From: Polyangiaceae bacterium
Lineage (GTDB): Bacteria > Myxococcota_A > Polyangia > Polyangiales > Polyangiaceae
Length of the DNA: 64,000 nucleotides
Assembly: GCA_013361525.1 (NCBI GenBank)
Contig: JABFXY010000094.1
Location: 44,555 to 108,554 of the forward strand
Direction of reading: 5' to 3'
Made by a program: the position numbers and the translations under genes. Within the stretch, counting starts at the first letter, position 1. Each line of letters opens with the position of its first letter. The notes under the pieces are model-generated. The model was not told where the DNA came from. It searched no databases and saw only the letters and a list, made by a program, of their open reading frames with translations. This document shows positions 30,107 through 40,085 of the stretch, piece after piece.

Positions 30107-31414
30107 CTCTCCGAGCTTCTCATCGTCTTCGTCCTGATGGTGATCAATGGCGCGCTCGCCGGCGCCGAGATCGCCGTCGTGTCCGTGCGCAAAACACGGA
30201 TCGACGAGCTCGTGGCCGAGGCCCGCGGCGGAGCGAACGCGCTCAAGAAGCTGCGCAAAGAGCCGGAGACGTTCCTCGCGACCGTCCAGATCGGCATCAC
30301 CGTCGTGGGCACGACGGCCGGCGCGTTCGGCGGCGCGGCCCTCGCCAAACACCTCGAGCCGGTCCTGACCTCGGTCCCGTGGATCGCCGAGCGCGCCGGG
30401 ACGGTCTCCCTCGGCATCGTCATCATCATCCTGTCGTTCCTCGAGCTGGTCGTCGGCGAGCTGGTGCCCAAATCGCTCGCGCTCCGGGCGGCGGACAGCT
30501 TCGGCCTCATCATGTCGAGGCCGCTCCTCGCGCTGTCGTACGTCGCGAGGCCGGTCGTCTGGCTGCTCACGGCGGCCTCGAACCTCGTCCTTCGCATCTT
30601 CAACGATCAGACGACGTTCTCGGAAGCTCGGCTGTCGCCCGGCGAGATCCAACAGATCGTCGATGAGGCGACCGAGGCCGGGTCGGTCGATCCCCAGGCC
30701 GGTGAGATCGCCTCCCGCGCCATCGACTTCGCGGACCTCGACGCCGGTCGGGTGATGGTGCCGCGGCAGAAGGTCGTCGGGATCCCTAGCGACGCGCGGC
30801 CCGAGGTCATCAAACAAATCGTCCTCGAGCACGGAAGGACGCGCATGCCCGTGTACGAGGAGCGGATCGACAACGTCGTCGGCTACGTGACCATCCGCGA
30901 TTTGATGGCCCTGCTGGTCGAGCAGCAGCTCTTCGTGCTCGAGGACGCCGTTCGACCCGCGTTCAAAGTGGCCGAGTCGATGCGCGCGGTGGATCTGCTC
31001 ACGGAGATGCGCGCGCGCCGTATCCAGCTCGCGATCGTCACCGACGACAGCGGCGCCATGAGCGGCATCGTGACGATCGAGGACCTCGTCGAGGAATTGG
31101 TCGGTGAGATCGCGAGCGAGCACGAAGTGGCCGAGCCGAGCCCGATTCAGCGAGAAGCCGGGGGAAGCGTGGTGGTTCGAGGCGACGTACCGATTCGAGA
31201 CGTCAACCGGGAGCTGGATCTGGAGCTGCCCGAAGGTGAGAGCTTCTCCACCATTGCAGGTCTGTGCTTGGAGCTCGCTGGACGCATTCCCAAACCGGGT
31301 CAGCGTTTTGAGACGGACGGCGGAACGATTCTGGAAATCATCGCCGCTTCGCCGCGACAGGTGAAACGCGTTCGCGTCATTCCGAAACCCACCCCGCCCG
31401 AGGAAGCTTCGTAG
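30104..31414 (+). CDS. CorC/HlyC (TlyC) family membrane protein with CNNM, CBS and transporter-associated domains
   Basis: A 436-residue protein of the hemolysin-C/CorC/CNNM family, associated with divalent cation (Mg2+, Co2+) transport. The N-terminal membrane domain begins LSELLIVFVLMVINGALAGAEIAVVSVRK, typical of CNNM/DUF21, with the ELVVGELVPKSLALR signature. Two CBS motifs follow (VMVPRQKVVGIP...RMPVYEERIDNVVGYVTIRDL and FKVAESMRAVDLLTEM...AIVTDDSGAMSGIVTIEDLVEELVGEI). The C-terminal CorC_HlyC domain is clear. The start appears to be ATT at 30104, placed ideally behind GGAGG; using the ATG at 30137 would lose half of helix 1. It is monocistronic. Confidence 0.9.
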   Translation: MLSELLIVFVLMVINGALAGAEIAVVSVRKTRIDELVAEARGGANALKKLRKEPETFLATVQIGITVVGTTAGAFGGAALAKHLEPVLTSVPWIAERAGTVSLGIVIIILSFLELVVGELVPKSLALRAADSFGLIMSRPLLALSYVARPVVWLLTAASNLVLRIFNDQTTFSEARLSPGEIQQIVDEATEAGSVDPQAGEIASRAIDFADLDAGRVMVPRQKVVGIPSDARPEVIKQIVLEHGRTRMPVYEERIDNVVGYVTIRDLMALLVEQQLFVLEDAVRPAFKVAESMRAVDLLTEMRARRIQLAIVTDDSGAMSGIVTIEDLVEELVGEIASEHEVAEPSPIQREAGGSVVVRGDVPIRDVNRELDLELPEGESFSTIAGLCLELAGRIPKPGQRFETDGGTILEIIAASPRQVKRVRVIPKPTPPEEAS

Positions 31415-31465
31415 CACCGCGGTGATTGCCGCTCGGGATGGTGGCCGCTACCCTCGGCTGCTGTC

Positions 31466-33208
31466 GTGCAATCTTGGCCTGTCGCTATCGAAACGGTGAG
31501 CTACACGGCGGCGGGGACCGTGCTGTGGCGCCATGCGGGTCGCCTCAACCTCACCGTGGTCGTAAAGGCGAAGCTCATGCTCGAGGAGGGCCAGGCCCGC
31601 CTCGCACCCGCCGAAGAGATCATCACCGCCGAGCGTGTTGCGCCCGGCCTCCGGTCGCTGTCGCACGACGTCGACATCGCGCCGTACAAACCGCGGGCCG
31701 AGGTGATCTTCACGGGTCACGCTTGGTCGCGCACGCCCGTGCCGCATTTGATGGTCCGGCTCGGCGTGCAGGGTGACGGCTCGAGCTTCGACAAACCGCT
31801 GCAGATCGTCGGCGACCGAACGGCACCGAACGCTCCTGCCGCGCAGTTTCAGAAGCTCCCGCTCGTGTGGGAGCGCGCGTGGGCCGACGCTTCCGCAAAC
31901 CCGGTCGGGATCGACGCCGCGCAGCGTCGCGTCGCGAACATCCTCGATCCCTCCGACATGAGGGCTCCGGCCGGCTACGCGCCGCTCGCGCGATCGTGGC
32001 CGGCGAGGACACGCTTCGTCGGACGCGGGGACACGCGAAAGCTCGAAGGCACGCGACCCGAGATGCCCAATGACTTGTCGTGGGGCTATTTCCTGTCGGC
32101 GCCGCAAGATCAGCAGCTCGAGCGCCTCCGCGGCAACGAGCTCATCACCCTCGAGAACTTGATCGAAGGCCGACCGCGCCTTCGCTCGCAACTGCCGAAC
32201 ATCCTCGCGACCGCGAAGCTCTTCGGTCCCTCCAGCCCGGGTCAGGGCACGCCCGTCGATCTCAAGATCGATACCCTCGTCATCGACGGCGACCGACAAT
32301 GCGCCTACGTCATTTGGCGCGGCACGACGCCCTTCGCGAACGAAGCCGCTGCTTCGCAAAGCCGCGTCGTTTCATCGGTCGATCTCGGGACACCCGAGAT
32401 GATCACCAGCGTCGGCAAACCACTTCGCCAAAACATGCAGGCGGCTGGCTCGCAGGCGCCCGACGACCCGCGCGCATCGAAATTCCAAGGCTCGCCGGTC
32501 ACCGTCCGCGTCCCGCCGGCGAACGATCCGGGGGCGTGGGGCGGTTCGCAATCGCCTTATGCGGCATTCAAGCCCGAGCCCAAAACGATGCCCGTCGGGC
32601 ATCAATTCACGAATCTGCCGAAGCTGACGACAGAGCCCGCGGACGACGACGCACCGGAGAGCACCGCCGGGTCCACCATGGCCCTCGATCCGGAAGCTGC
32701 GATGAAAATGCTCGCCGAGGCGCGCGCAGCGCTGCCTTTCCAACACGGCGCGCCGCCGCTGGGTCGTCCACTCCCTCCGCCGCCCGCTCCGCCGCCTCCC
32801 GCTCCACCTCCACCCGCGCCGATGCAGGCGGCCATGCGCAAAGCGGATATCGTCGTAAGGCCCCATGCGGATTCCTCGATAGGAGACGACGAGGACACCT
32901 CCGGGTCGACCATGGCGATCACCCCGGAGGCCGCGGCTCAGCTGCTCGCGCGAAAGCCCGGCGGCGCACCCGCCGCGCCGATGCCGAACAGCGGCCCGAT
33001 GAGTCGCGGCGGCGTCAAGAGCGCGCCGCCGAACCTTCCGCTGCCGCCGCCTCCTCCTCCGTTGCCGCCTTCGCTGGGACCGCACCAGGCCATGCCACCC
33101 GGTTTCCCGTCGCGCCAAGGCACGATGGAGATCGACCCCGCCCCCGACTCCGAAGAAGGCGGCGGCACCATGGTTCTGGAGCCTCCGCCCCACGTTCGCC
33201 GGCGCTGA
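31466..33208 (+). CDS. DUF2169 family protein with Pro-rich tail and repeated TM motifs
   Basis: A 580-residue protein. The first 310 residues match DUF2169, a family often encoded with type VI or other contractile secretion loci: VVVKAKLMLEEGQARLAP, IAPYKPRAEVIFTGHAWS, DPSDMRAPAGYAPLARSWPAR, LIEGRPRLRSQLPN. The remainder is a disordered, Pro-rich tail containing four short repeats around a Thr-Met pair (Thr404 and Thr482 in GSTMA.xPEAA; Thr553 and Thr568 in TMEIDP and TMVLEP). No secretion genes lie nearby. The start is GTG at 31466 without a visible Shine-Dalgarno. It is tail-to-tail with the phosphatase gene, their stops forming TGATCA. Confidence 0.83.
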   Translation: MQSWPVAIETVSYTAAGTVLWRHAGRLNLTVVVKAKLMLEEGQARLAPAEEIITAERVAPGLRSLSHDVDIAPYKPRAEVIFTGHAWSRTPVPHLMVRLGVQGDGSSFDKPLQIVGDRTAPNAPAAQFQKLPLVWERAWADASANPVGIDAAQRRVANILDPSDMRAPAGYAPLARSWPARTRFVGRGDTRKLEGTRPEMPNDLSWGYFLSAPQDQQLERLRGNELITLENLIEGRPRLRSQLPNILATAKLFGPSSPGQGTPVDLKIDTLVIDGDRQCAYVIWRGTTPFANEAAASQSRVVSSVDLGTPEMITSVGKPLRQNMQAAGSQAPDDPRASKFQGSPVTVRVPPANDPGAWGGSQSPYAAFKPEPKTMPVGHQFTNLPKLTTEPADDDAPESTAGSTMALDPEAAMKMLAEARAALPFQHGAPPLGRPLPPPPAPPPPAPPPPAPMQAAMRKADIVVRPHADSSIGDDEDTSGSTMAITPEAAAQLLARKPGGAPAAPMPNSGPMSRGGVKSAPPNLPLPPPPPPLPPSLGPHQAMPPGFPSRQGTMEIDPAPDSEEGGGTMVLEPPPHVRRR

Positions 33209-33763
33209 TCAGAAATCGTCGCCGGCTGCCCGAGAACGCCATCCACGTTTCTCGACCGGCCGGACGTCACGGAATCCGTCGAGGTATGCGAGGTATCGCG
33301 CGAGCCGCGACAGCTCTTGGTCGAGCCGATCTCCCTCGAACGGCGGGACGACGACGAGGTTGCCGTAGCTCAATTGGTATTTCGACGCCGTATCGTCCAC
33401 GGCGACGACGCGCGCCAGATCGTATCCCCTGCGCCGGACCTTGAGCAGCTTCTTCACCGTGTCGCGATTGCGCGTCTCGTGATCGAAACGCTGCGTACAC
33501 CGCTCCGCGCACCATAAAAACGCGAGCTTCGAGGCCGCAGCGCCGAGCAACCGGTCGACGACGGCCTCCGCATAGGTGCGTCCCGCGGCCGTCCAAATGG
33601 CCACTTCGTAACGGGCCAATACCGTCTCCAAGAACCAATCGACGTGAGGCCGCTTGTAGACGTGGTATCGCGCAATCGACCAATCGGGAGCGCCGAGGAG
33701 GGCGTCCTCTCGCGCATGAACCAGCGTCTCGTCGAGATCGAGCACGAGGAGGAGCTTGGCCAT
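33209..33763 (-). CDS. HAD-type NLI-interacting factor (NIF/FCP1-like) phosphatase
   Basis: A 184-residue HAD-fold protein of the NIF/FCP1 group: LLLVLDLDETLVHA carries the catalytic DxDxT (Asp nucleophile and acid), KRPHVDWFLETV and VAIWTAAGRTYAEAV are the typical Thr-containing motif II region, and ARVVAVDDTASKY is motif III/IV. In eukaryotes such enzymes act on phospho-Ser peptides. Bacterial members are rarer, and here the presence of Ser/Thr kinases in the same genome makes a phosphoprotein substrate plausible, but this is inference. It converges on the DUF2169 gene with no spacer. Confidence 0.85.
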   Translation of the reverse strand: MAKLLLVLDLDETLVHAREDALLGAPDWSIARYHVYKRPHVDWFLETVLARYEVAIWTAAGRTYAEAVVDRLLGAAASKLAFLWCAERCTQRFDHETRNRDTVKKLLKVRRRGYDLARVVAVDDTASKYQLSYGNLVVVPPFEGDRLDQELSRLARYLAYLDGFRDVRPVEKRGWRSRAAGDDF

Positions 33764-33862
33764 GGATGATGCGACTCGCGAGGACGGGGAGAGCTGACAC
33801 GCGCAGGCAGTGGGGCGCGGGCACGCCTCGTGTCCCGTCGCCCTTCGGCTACCCTCCCCCTG

Positions 33863-34321
33863 ATGCCCCGGGCCAAAGCCGAATCCTCACGGAGCAAACC
33901 GTCCACGAGCACGCATGTCCCGCGGCCGAGGCCGGTGCGTCCGGCAAAGGTCGAGTCCGCGATTCGGAAAGCCTTCGAGAAGGTGCGCAAGCTCTCTCTC
34001 GCGCACCCCGGCGTGTACGAGAAGGAAGCGTGGAGCGAGGCGACGTTCCGTGTGGAGAAGGGGAAGATGTTCCTGATGTTCGCCGACAACCATCACGACG
34101 ACGGGCGCGTCGCGTTCTGGTGCATGGCGACCCCCGACGCGCGCGAGGCATGGCTCGCCCTCGACGATGAGCGCTTCTTCGTCCCGCCCTACGTAGGCCC
34201 GAGCGGATGGGTCGGCGTGCGCCTCGAAGGCGACGTTCCCTGGGACCTCGTCGAAGACGTCATCGCCGAAGGGGCTCGCCTCGCCGCTCCGAAGTCGAAG
34301 CCCCGCACGCGGCCGCGCTGA
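33863..34321 (+). CDS. MmcQ/YjbR family protein
   Basis: A 152-residue protein of the MmcQ/YjbR fold, with KVESAIRKAFEKVRKLSLAHPGVYEKEAWSEATFRVEKGKMFLMFAD and the WVGVRLEGDVPWDLVEDVIAEG end that is typical of the family. Described members are predicted DNA-binding or double-wing proteins; no biochemical role is established. A GTG at 33830 would add 11 residues; the ATG at 33863 is used because the residues before it are Ser/Arg-rich and unlike the family. Neither start has a clear Shine-Dalgarno. A strong hairpin begins at 34440. Confidence 0.8.
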   Translation: MPRAKAESSRSKPSTSTHVPRPRPVRPAKVESAIRKAFEKVRKLSLAHPGVYEKEAWSEATFRVEKGKMFLMFADNHHDDGRVAFWCMATPDAREAWLALDDERFFVPPYVGPSGWVGVRLEGDVPWDLVEDVIAEGARLAAPKSKPRTRPR

Positions 34322-34439
34322 TCGCATCACCGCTCGCCGCCGTGGCCACAAACTGGCCAGGGCACCTACCTCGACCAGTAGAATCCCGCAGCTTTTCGCC
34401 TCCGCATCGAAGAGACCACGTGCCGCGCGCGCGGAGCAC

Positions 34440-34510
34440 GGCCCCGGTTTTCCGGGGCCTTTGGTCGATCCGCCGAAAACGGCAACGCCAGAAGTGCGGG
34501 GTTTCCCCGC
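34440..34510 (+). promoter_or_regulatory. Three consecutive hairpins upstream of sdhCAB
   Basis: Hairpin 1: GGCCCCGG (34440-34447), loop TTTT, CCGGGGCC (34452-34459), then TTT. Hairpin 2: GCCG (34472-34475), AAAA, CGGC (34480-34483). Hairpin 3: GCGGGG (34496-34501), TTT, CCCCGC (34505-34510). Hairpin 1 looks like a terminator for upstream transcription; the following two may belong to the sdh leader. Confidence 0.6.
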
Positions 34511-34580
34511 TCCGTGTTTGACCCTAGGCCTAAGGCAGCGTTTTCGAGTAGAAGCGCGAACATTCGAGAGCTCGCGTCCG

Positions 34581-35245
34581 ATGCAAAAGACCCTCAGCCT
34601 CTACGACACGACCATTGGAAAAAAGGCGATCGTCGCCGTCACGGGCCTCATTCTGTACGGGTTCGTCATCCAACACATGGTCGGTAACCTCCAGGTCTTC
34701 CTCGGCCCGGAGAAGTTCAACGGTTACGCCGCCGCTCTGAAGTCGATCCCGGCGCTGGTCTGGAGCGTTCGACTCATCCTGCTCGTGAGCGTGGTTCTCC
34801 ACGTCGTCGCGACGCTCTCGCTCGTCTCGCAGAGCGCCGCCGCCCGCGAGGTCGGCTACCGCGCGCGCAACTACAAGACGACGTCGTACGCAGCCCTGAC
34901 GATGAAGTACGGCGGCCCCGCGCTCGCGCTCTTCATCCTCTACCACCTCGCGCACTTCACGTTCCCCGGCGTGCCGATGGGCCACTACGAGCACTCGCAC
35001 ACGGACGTGTACTCGAACTTCATCCACGGGTTCAGCGTGCCGTGGGTCACCGCGATCTACATCGCCGCGCAGGTGTTTTTGGGCCTGCACCTCTATCACG
35101 GCTCCTGGAGCCTCTTTCAGACGCTCGGCATCAGCCACCCGCGCTTCGAGAACGTGAAGCGCATCCTGCCGCAGGCGCTGGGGATCGGCGTCGCCGCGGG
35201 AAACATCATCATGCCGCTCGCCGTCCTCGCTGGAGTCATCCGCTG

Positions 35246-35246
<1 letters not shown>
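34581..35246 (+). CDS. sdhC: Succinate dehydrogenase cytochrome b558 subunit
   Basis: A 221-residue membrane anchor of complex II with five hydrophobic segments. KAIVAVTGLILYGFVIQHMVGN, SVRLILLVSVVLHVVATLSL, ALFILYHLAHF, VTAIYIAAQVFLGLHLYHGSW and AGNIIMPLAVLAG are helices carrying conserved histidines (QHMVGN, LHVVA, YHLAHF, LHLYHGSW), the diheme pattern of the B-type enzyme. This type oxidises succinate with menaquinone or reduces fumarate. The frame is open upstream to 34461, but the ATG at 34581 starts on the family N-terminus (MQKTLSLYDTTIGKKA). Its TGA overlaps the sdhA ATG by one base. Confidence 0.93.
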
Positions 35247-37207
<1,961 letters not shown>

Positions 37208-37229
37208 GCGGACACGAGAGAGAAACAGC

Positions 37230-38003
37230 ATGTCCAAAACGATGAACCTGACCCTCAACGTCTGGCGCCAGAAGAACCGCTCGGACGCCGGTCGCTTCGA
37301 GCGCTACGAGGCCACCGGGATCAGCGATCACATGTCGTTCCTCGAGATGCTCGACGTCGTGAACGAGCGGTTGATCGCGAAGGGTGAGGACCCGATCCAC
37401 TTCGACCACGACTGCCGCGAAGGCATCTGCGGTATGTGCGGCGTCGTCATCAACGGCGAGCCGCACGGCCCGCAGGACGCGACGACCACCTGCCAGCTCC
37501 ACATGCGGCAGTTCCAGGACGGCGACGAGATCACCGTCGAGCCGTGGCGCGCCAACGCATTCCCGGTCATTCGCGACCTCGTCGTCGACCGCAGCGGCTT
37601 CGACCGCATCATCCAGGCCGGCGGCTACGTCTCCGTCCGCACCGGCGCACCGCGCGACGCGAACTCGATCCCGATCCCGAAAGAGGACGCGGATCTCGCG
37701 ATGGACGCTGCCCAATGCATCGGCTGCGGCGCCTGCGTCGCCGCTTGCCCCAACGCGTCGGCGAGCCTCTTCGTCGCGGCGAAGGTCGCACACCTCGGCC
37801 TGATGCCCCAAGGCCAGCCCGAGCGCCTCGACCGTGCCCGCAACATGGTCGCCCAGATGGACGCCGAGGGCTTCGGCCACTGCACCAATCACTACGAGTG
37901 CGAGGCTGCCTGTCCCAAGCAGATCAGCGTCGAGTTCATCGCCCGGCTGAACCGCGACTTCTTGAAGGCGATGTCGGTCAGCCGCCAGGCGCTGAAGCGC
38001 TGA
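37230..38003 (+). CDS. sdhB: Succinate dehydrogenase iron-sulfur subunit
   Basis: A 257-residue subunit that carries electrons from FAD to the hemes and quinone. The ferredoxin-like [2Fe-2S] ligands are in CREGICGMCGVVINGEPHGP followed by a distal Cys (TTTCQ). The C-terminal helical domain has CIGCGACVAACPN for the [4Fe-4S] cluster and CTNHYECEAACPKQIS for the remaining cluster ligands. It is the last gene of the sdhCAB operon. There is no sdhD, as expected for the one-anchor type. No clear terminator is visible before the next lipoprotein gene 27 nt downstream, so read-through is possible. Confidence 0.95.
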   Translation: MSKTMNLTLNVWRQKNRSDAGRFERYEATGISDHMSFLEMLDVVNERLIAKGEDPIHFDHDCREGICGMCGVVINGEPHGPQDATTTCQLHMRQFQDGDEITVEPWRANAFPVIRDLVVDRSGFDRIIQAGGYVSVRTGAPRDANSIPIPKEDADLAMDAAQCIGCGACVAACPNASASLFVAAKVAHLGLMPQGQPERLDRARNMVAQMDAEGFGHCTNHYECEAACPKQISVEFIARLNRDFLKAMSVSRQALKR

Positions 38004-38030
38004 CTGCGCAACGCGTGTAAAGATCGCAGG

Positions 38031-38705
38031 ATGGTCCGTTCGGGGGTCCTGGCGGTCTCGGTGTTGCTTCTCGGTGGTTGCCTCGACTTCGACAAGTTCG
38101 GGGTAACCATCGTCGACTCGTGCCCGGCAGAGGTCCCGGAGGACATCTGCGCCATCGAGGCGACGAACATCGACCCGGCGACGTTCCGCGCGGACAGCGG
38201 CTCGAGCTTGAACGGCTCGTCCTGCGGCGATGGGAACAGCTGCATTCGCGTAACGGCCACCGCGGGCGAGCGCTCGGACGTGCGGAGCAGGACGGCGGGC
38301 GCCATCTCGGGCGCTTGCAGCGCCGCGGTGCGCATCTTCGAGCCGACCAGTGACGCGTGGTCGCTGCTCACCCTCACGACGGATGAAGAAGGCACGGAGG
38401 ACGCAGACCTGGCGTCTCGCGTCGAGATCGCATTCCGCCCGGGCAAGGTGCGCTACACGGCCGGCGACCAGTCCAAAGAAGCCGATATCGACGAAACTGC
38501 GATGGTCGATGGGCTTCGGATTCGTTGGCTCGACGGCGCAGCGGCGTTCGACGTCCTCGCCGGCTCCGAGGCCGTGGGCTGTTTCACCCTCGAAGGCGTG
38601 GATCTCGATGGATCCATCCGGGTCGGGGTCGGCCTCGACGCGACGAACGACTCGTTCGACGGGAGCACCTCGACCAAGTTCGACGATTACGGCTTCGTCC
38701 CCTGA
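38031..38705 (+). CDS. Predicted lipoprotein, unknown function
   Basis: A 224-residue exported protein: MVRSGVLAVSVLLLGGC is a signal peptide with an excellent lipobox (LGGC). The mature part is acidic and has several cysteines in the first half (DSCPAEVPEDICAIEA, GSSCGDGNSCIRV) and predicted beta strands. Segments such as WSLLTLTTDEEG and ASRVEIAFRPGKVRYTAG suggest a jelly-roll-like or lectin-like sandwich, but no family is recognised. It lies 27 nt after sdhB and so may be on the sdh transcript by position, with no obvious functional link. Confidence 0.75.
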   Translation: MVRSGVLAVSVLLLGGCLDFDKFGVTIVDSCPAEVPEDICAIEATNIDPATFRADSGSSLNGSSCGDGNSCIRVTATAGERSDVRSRTAGAISGACSAAVRIFEPTSDAWSLLTLTTDEEGTEDADLASRVEIAFRPGKVRYTAGDQSKEADIDETAMVDGLRIRWLDGAAAFDVLAGSEAVGCFTLEGVDLDGSIRVGVGLDATNDSFDGSTSTKFDDYGFVP

Positions 38706-38775
38706 TGTGCCGACTCGACGTACTGATCGTGTGACCGGGTCCTCACGCTCGGAATAATCAGGTTAAGATTCGCCG

Positions 38776-40062
38776 GTGCGAGGCGCTAGGTACCGTCTGG
38801 CTTCGCTGACGCTTTCGGCGTTCGGCCTCTGTGGGCTCGCGACCTGCGTCCCGCCTCCGAACCGCGACGCAGCTCAACCGCGCACACCACGAGCGCTCGC
38901 GACCTCGACCCCCGAAGCGACCGCCGTCTCCGTCGAGCTCCCCGCCCGCGACCCGCTGGGTGATCTCGACGTGGACCCGACGAGCTTCGATTTCAAGGGT
39001 CACCCGGAGCTCGTCGGCCGCATCGGTGATTCACCGCACGCTTACTTTCGATTTACCCAGCGACTGTTCGCACGCGCCGCGTGCAAGCGCTTCGAGTCGA
39101 TGCGTGCGTCGCTTCCGCTCGTGCGCCTGCACGGCGATCCGCACGTCGAGCAATACTTCGTCAGCGACATCGGCCGCGGACTGAACGACTTCGACGACGC
39201 GTCGGTTGGCCCTTCCGTCATGGACCTCACGCGCTTCGCAGCGTCGACGTTGCTCGCCGCCAAGCTGCAGGGCCTCGACGACGCAAAGACCTCGGCGCTC
39301 CTCGACGAGCTCTTCCGAGGTTATCGCGCCGGCCTCGAAGGAAAGTCCTTGGCGAAGACGCCGCCCGCGTTCGCCGGCGCGCTCGCCGCCAAATTCTCGA
39401 ACGACAAGAAGGGATTCGTCCTCTACCTCGAGAACCAACTCGAGAACATCGACGACAAAGAGGACAGCTTCGTCCGCGAAGAAGTGAAGTCGTACGCGGA
39501 GGTCGTCGCGAAACGCGAGCCGAAGCACACTGCGAGCTTCTTCCAAATCAAGAAGCTCGGCCGCACGAAGCTCGGAATTGGAAGCGCGCTCACCCGCAAA
39601 TACATCGTCGTGCTCGAAGGGCAGTCGCCCAAAGACGACGACGACGTCGTGGTGGAGGTCAAAGAGATCGCCGATTTGACGCAGATCCCATGCGTGACAG
39701 CCATTCCGTCGGGCGCGGCCGATGCGCGTGCGTCGATGCAACAGAGCGCCGGGAACAAGACCCTCTTGTGGCCCACGCTCCTGCCCAATGGGAAGTTCTG
39801 GGTCAACGAGTGGCTCACCAACTACGAAGAAGCGCGCATCAAGAAACTGATGCCTACCGATCTGTCGGACCTCGTCTACGAGGCAGGGCTCACCCTGGCG
39901 GCCGTGCACCGGACTCCCCTGCCTGATGGCACGGTGCCCTCGTCGAAGGCGCTCGACATCGACGCGAGCGTCGAGTCCGAGGTTCGCAAAGTCGCAAAAG
40001 ACCTGGCCGACGCGACGACCAAGGGTTGGGAGCGATTCCGGCGCGAGGTCAAAGGGACCTGA
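38776..40062 (+). CDS. DUF2252 family protein (kinase-like fold), exported
   Basis: A 428-residue protein starting with GTG. A lipobox-like LATC follows a hydrophobic N-terminus. The mature domain matches DUF2252: SPHAYFRFTQRLFARAACKRFE, LPLVRLHGDPHVEQYFVSDIG and GLNDFDDASVGPSVMDLTRFAAS. The latter two segments resemble the catalytic loop and metal-binding Asp of aminoglycoside-phosphotransferase-fold kinases (HGDxHxx, then DFDD). The family has no established function. A lipidated, exported kinase-like protein is odd, since ATP is not available outside the cytoplasm; the signal may be weak. It is followed after 23 nt by the calpain-like gene on the same strand. Confidence 0.82.
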   Translation: MRGARYRLASLTLSAFGLCGLATCVPPPNRDAAQPRTPRALATSTPEATAVSVELPARDPLGDLDVDPTSFDFKGHPELVGRIGDSPHAYFRFTQRLFARAACKRFESMRASLPLVRLHGDPHVEQYFVSDIGRGLNDFDDASVGPSVMDLTRFAASTLLAAKLQGLDDAKTSALLDELFRGYRAGLEGKSLAKTPPAFAGALAAKFSNDKKGFVLYLENQLENIDDKEDSFVREEVKSYAEVVAKREPKHTASFFQIKKLGRTKLGIGSALTRKYIVVLEGQSPKDDDDVVVEVKEIADLTQIPCVTAIPSGAADARASMQQSAGNKTLLWPTLLPNGKFWVNEWLTNYEEARIKKLMPTDLSDLVYEAGLTLAAVHRTPLPDGTVPSSKALDIDASVESEVRKVAKDLADATTKGWERFRREVKGT

Positions 40063-40085
40063 CGGCTCGGAGCTGAGAGGGGCTG

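Noticed and set aside
31466..33208. Type VI secretion locus suggested by the DUF2169 gene
   Set aside because: No sheath, tube, ClpV, VgrG or baseplate genes lie nearby.
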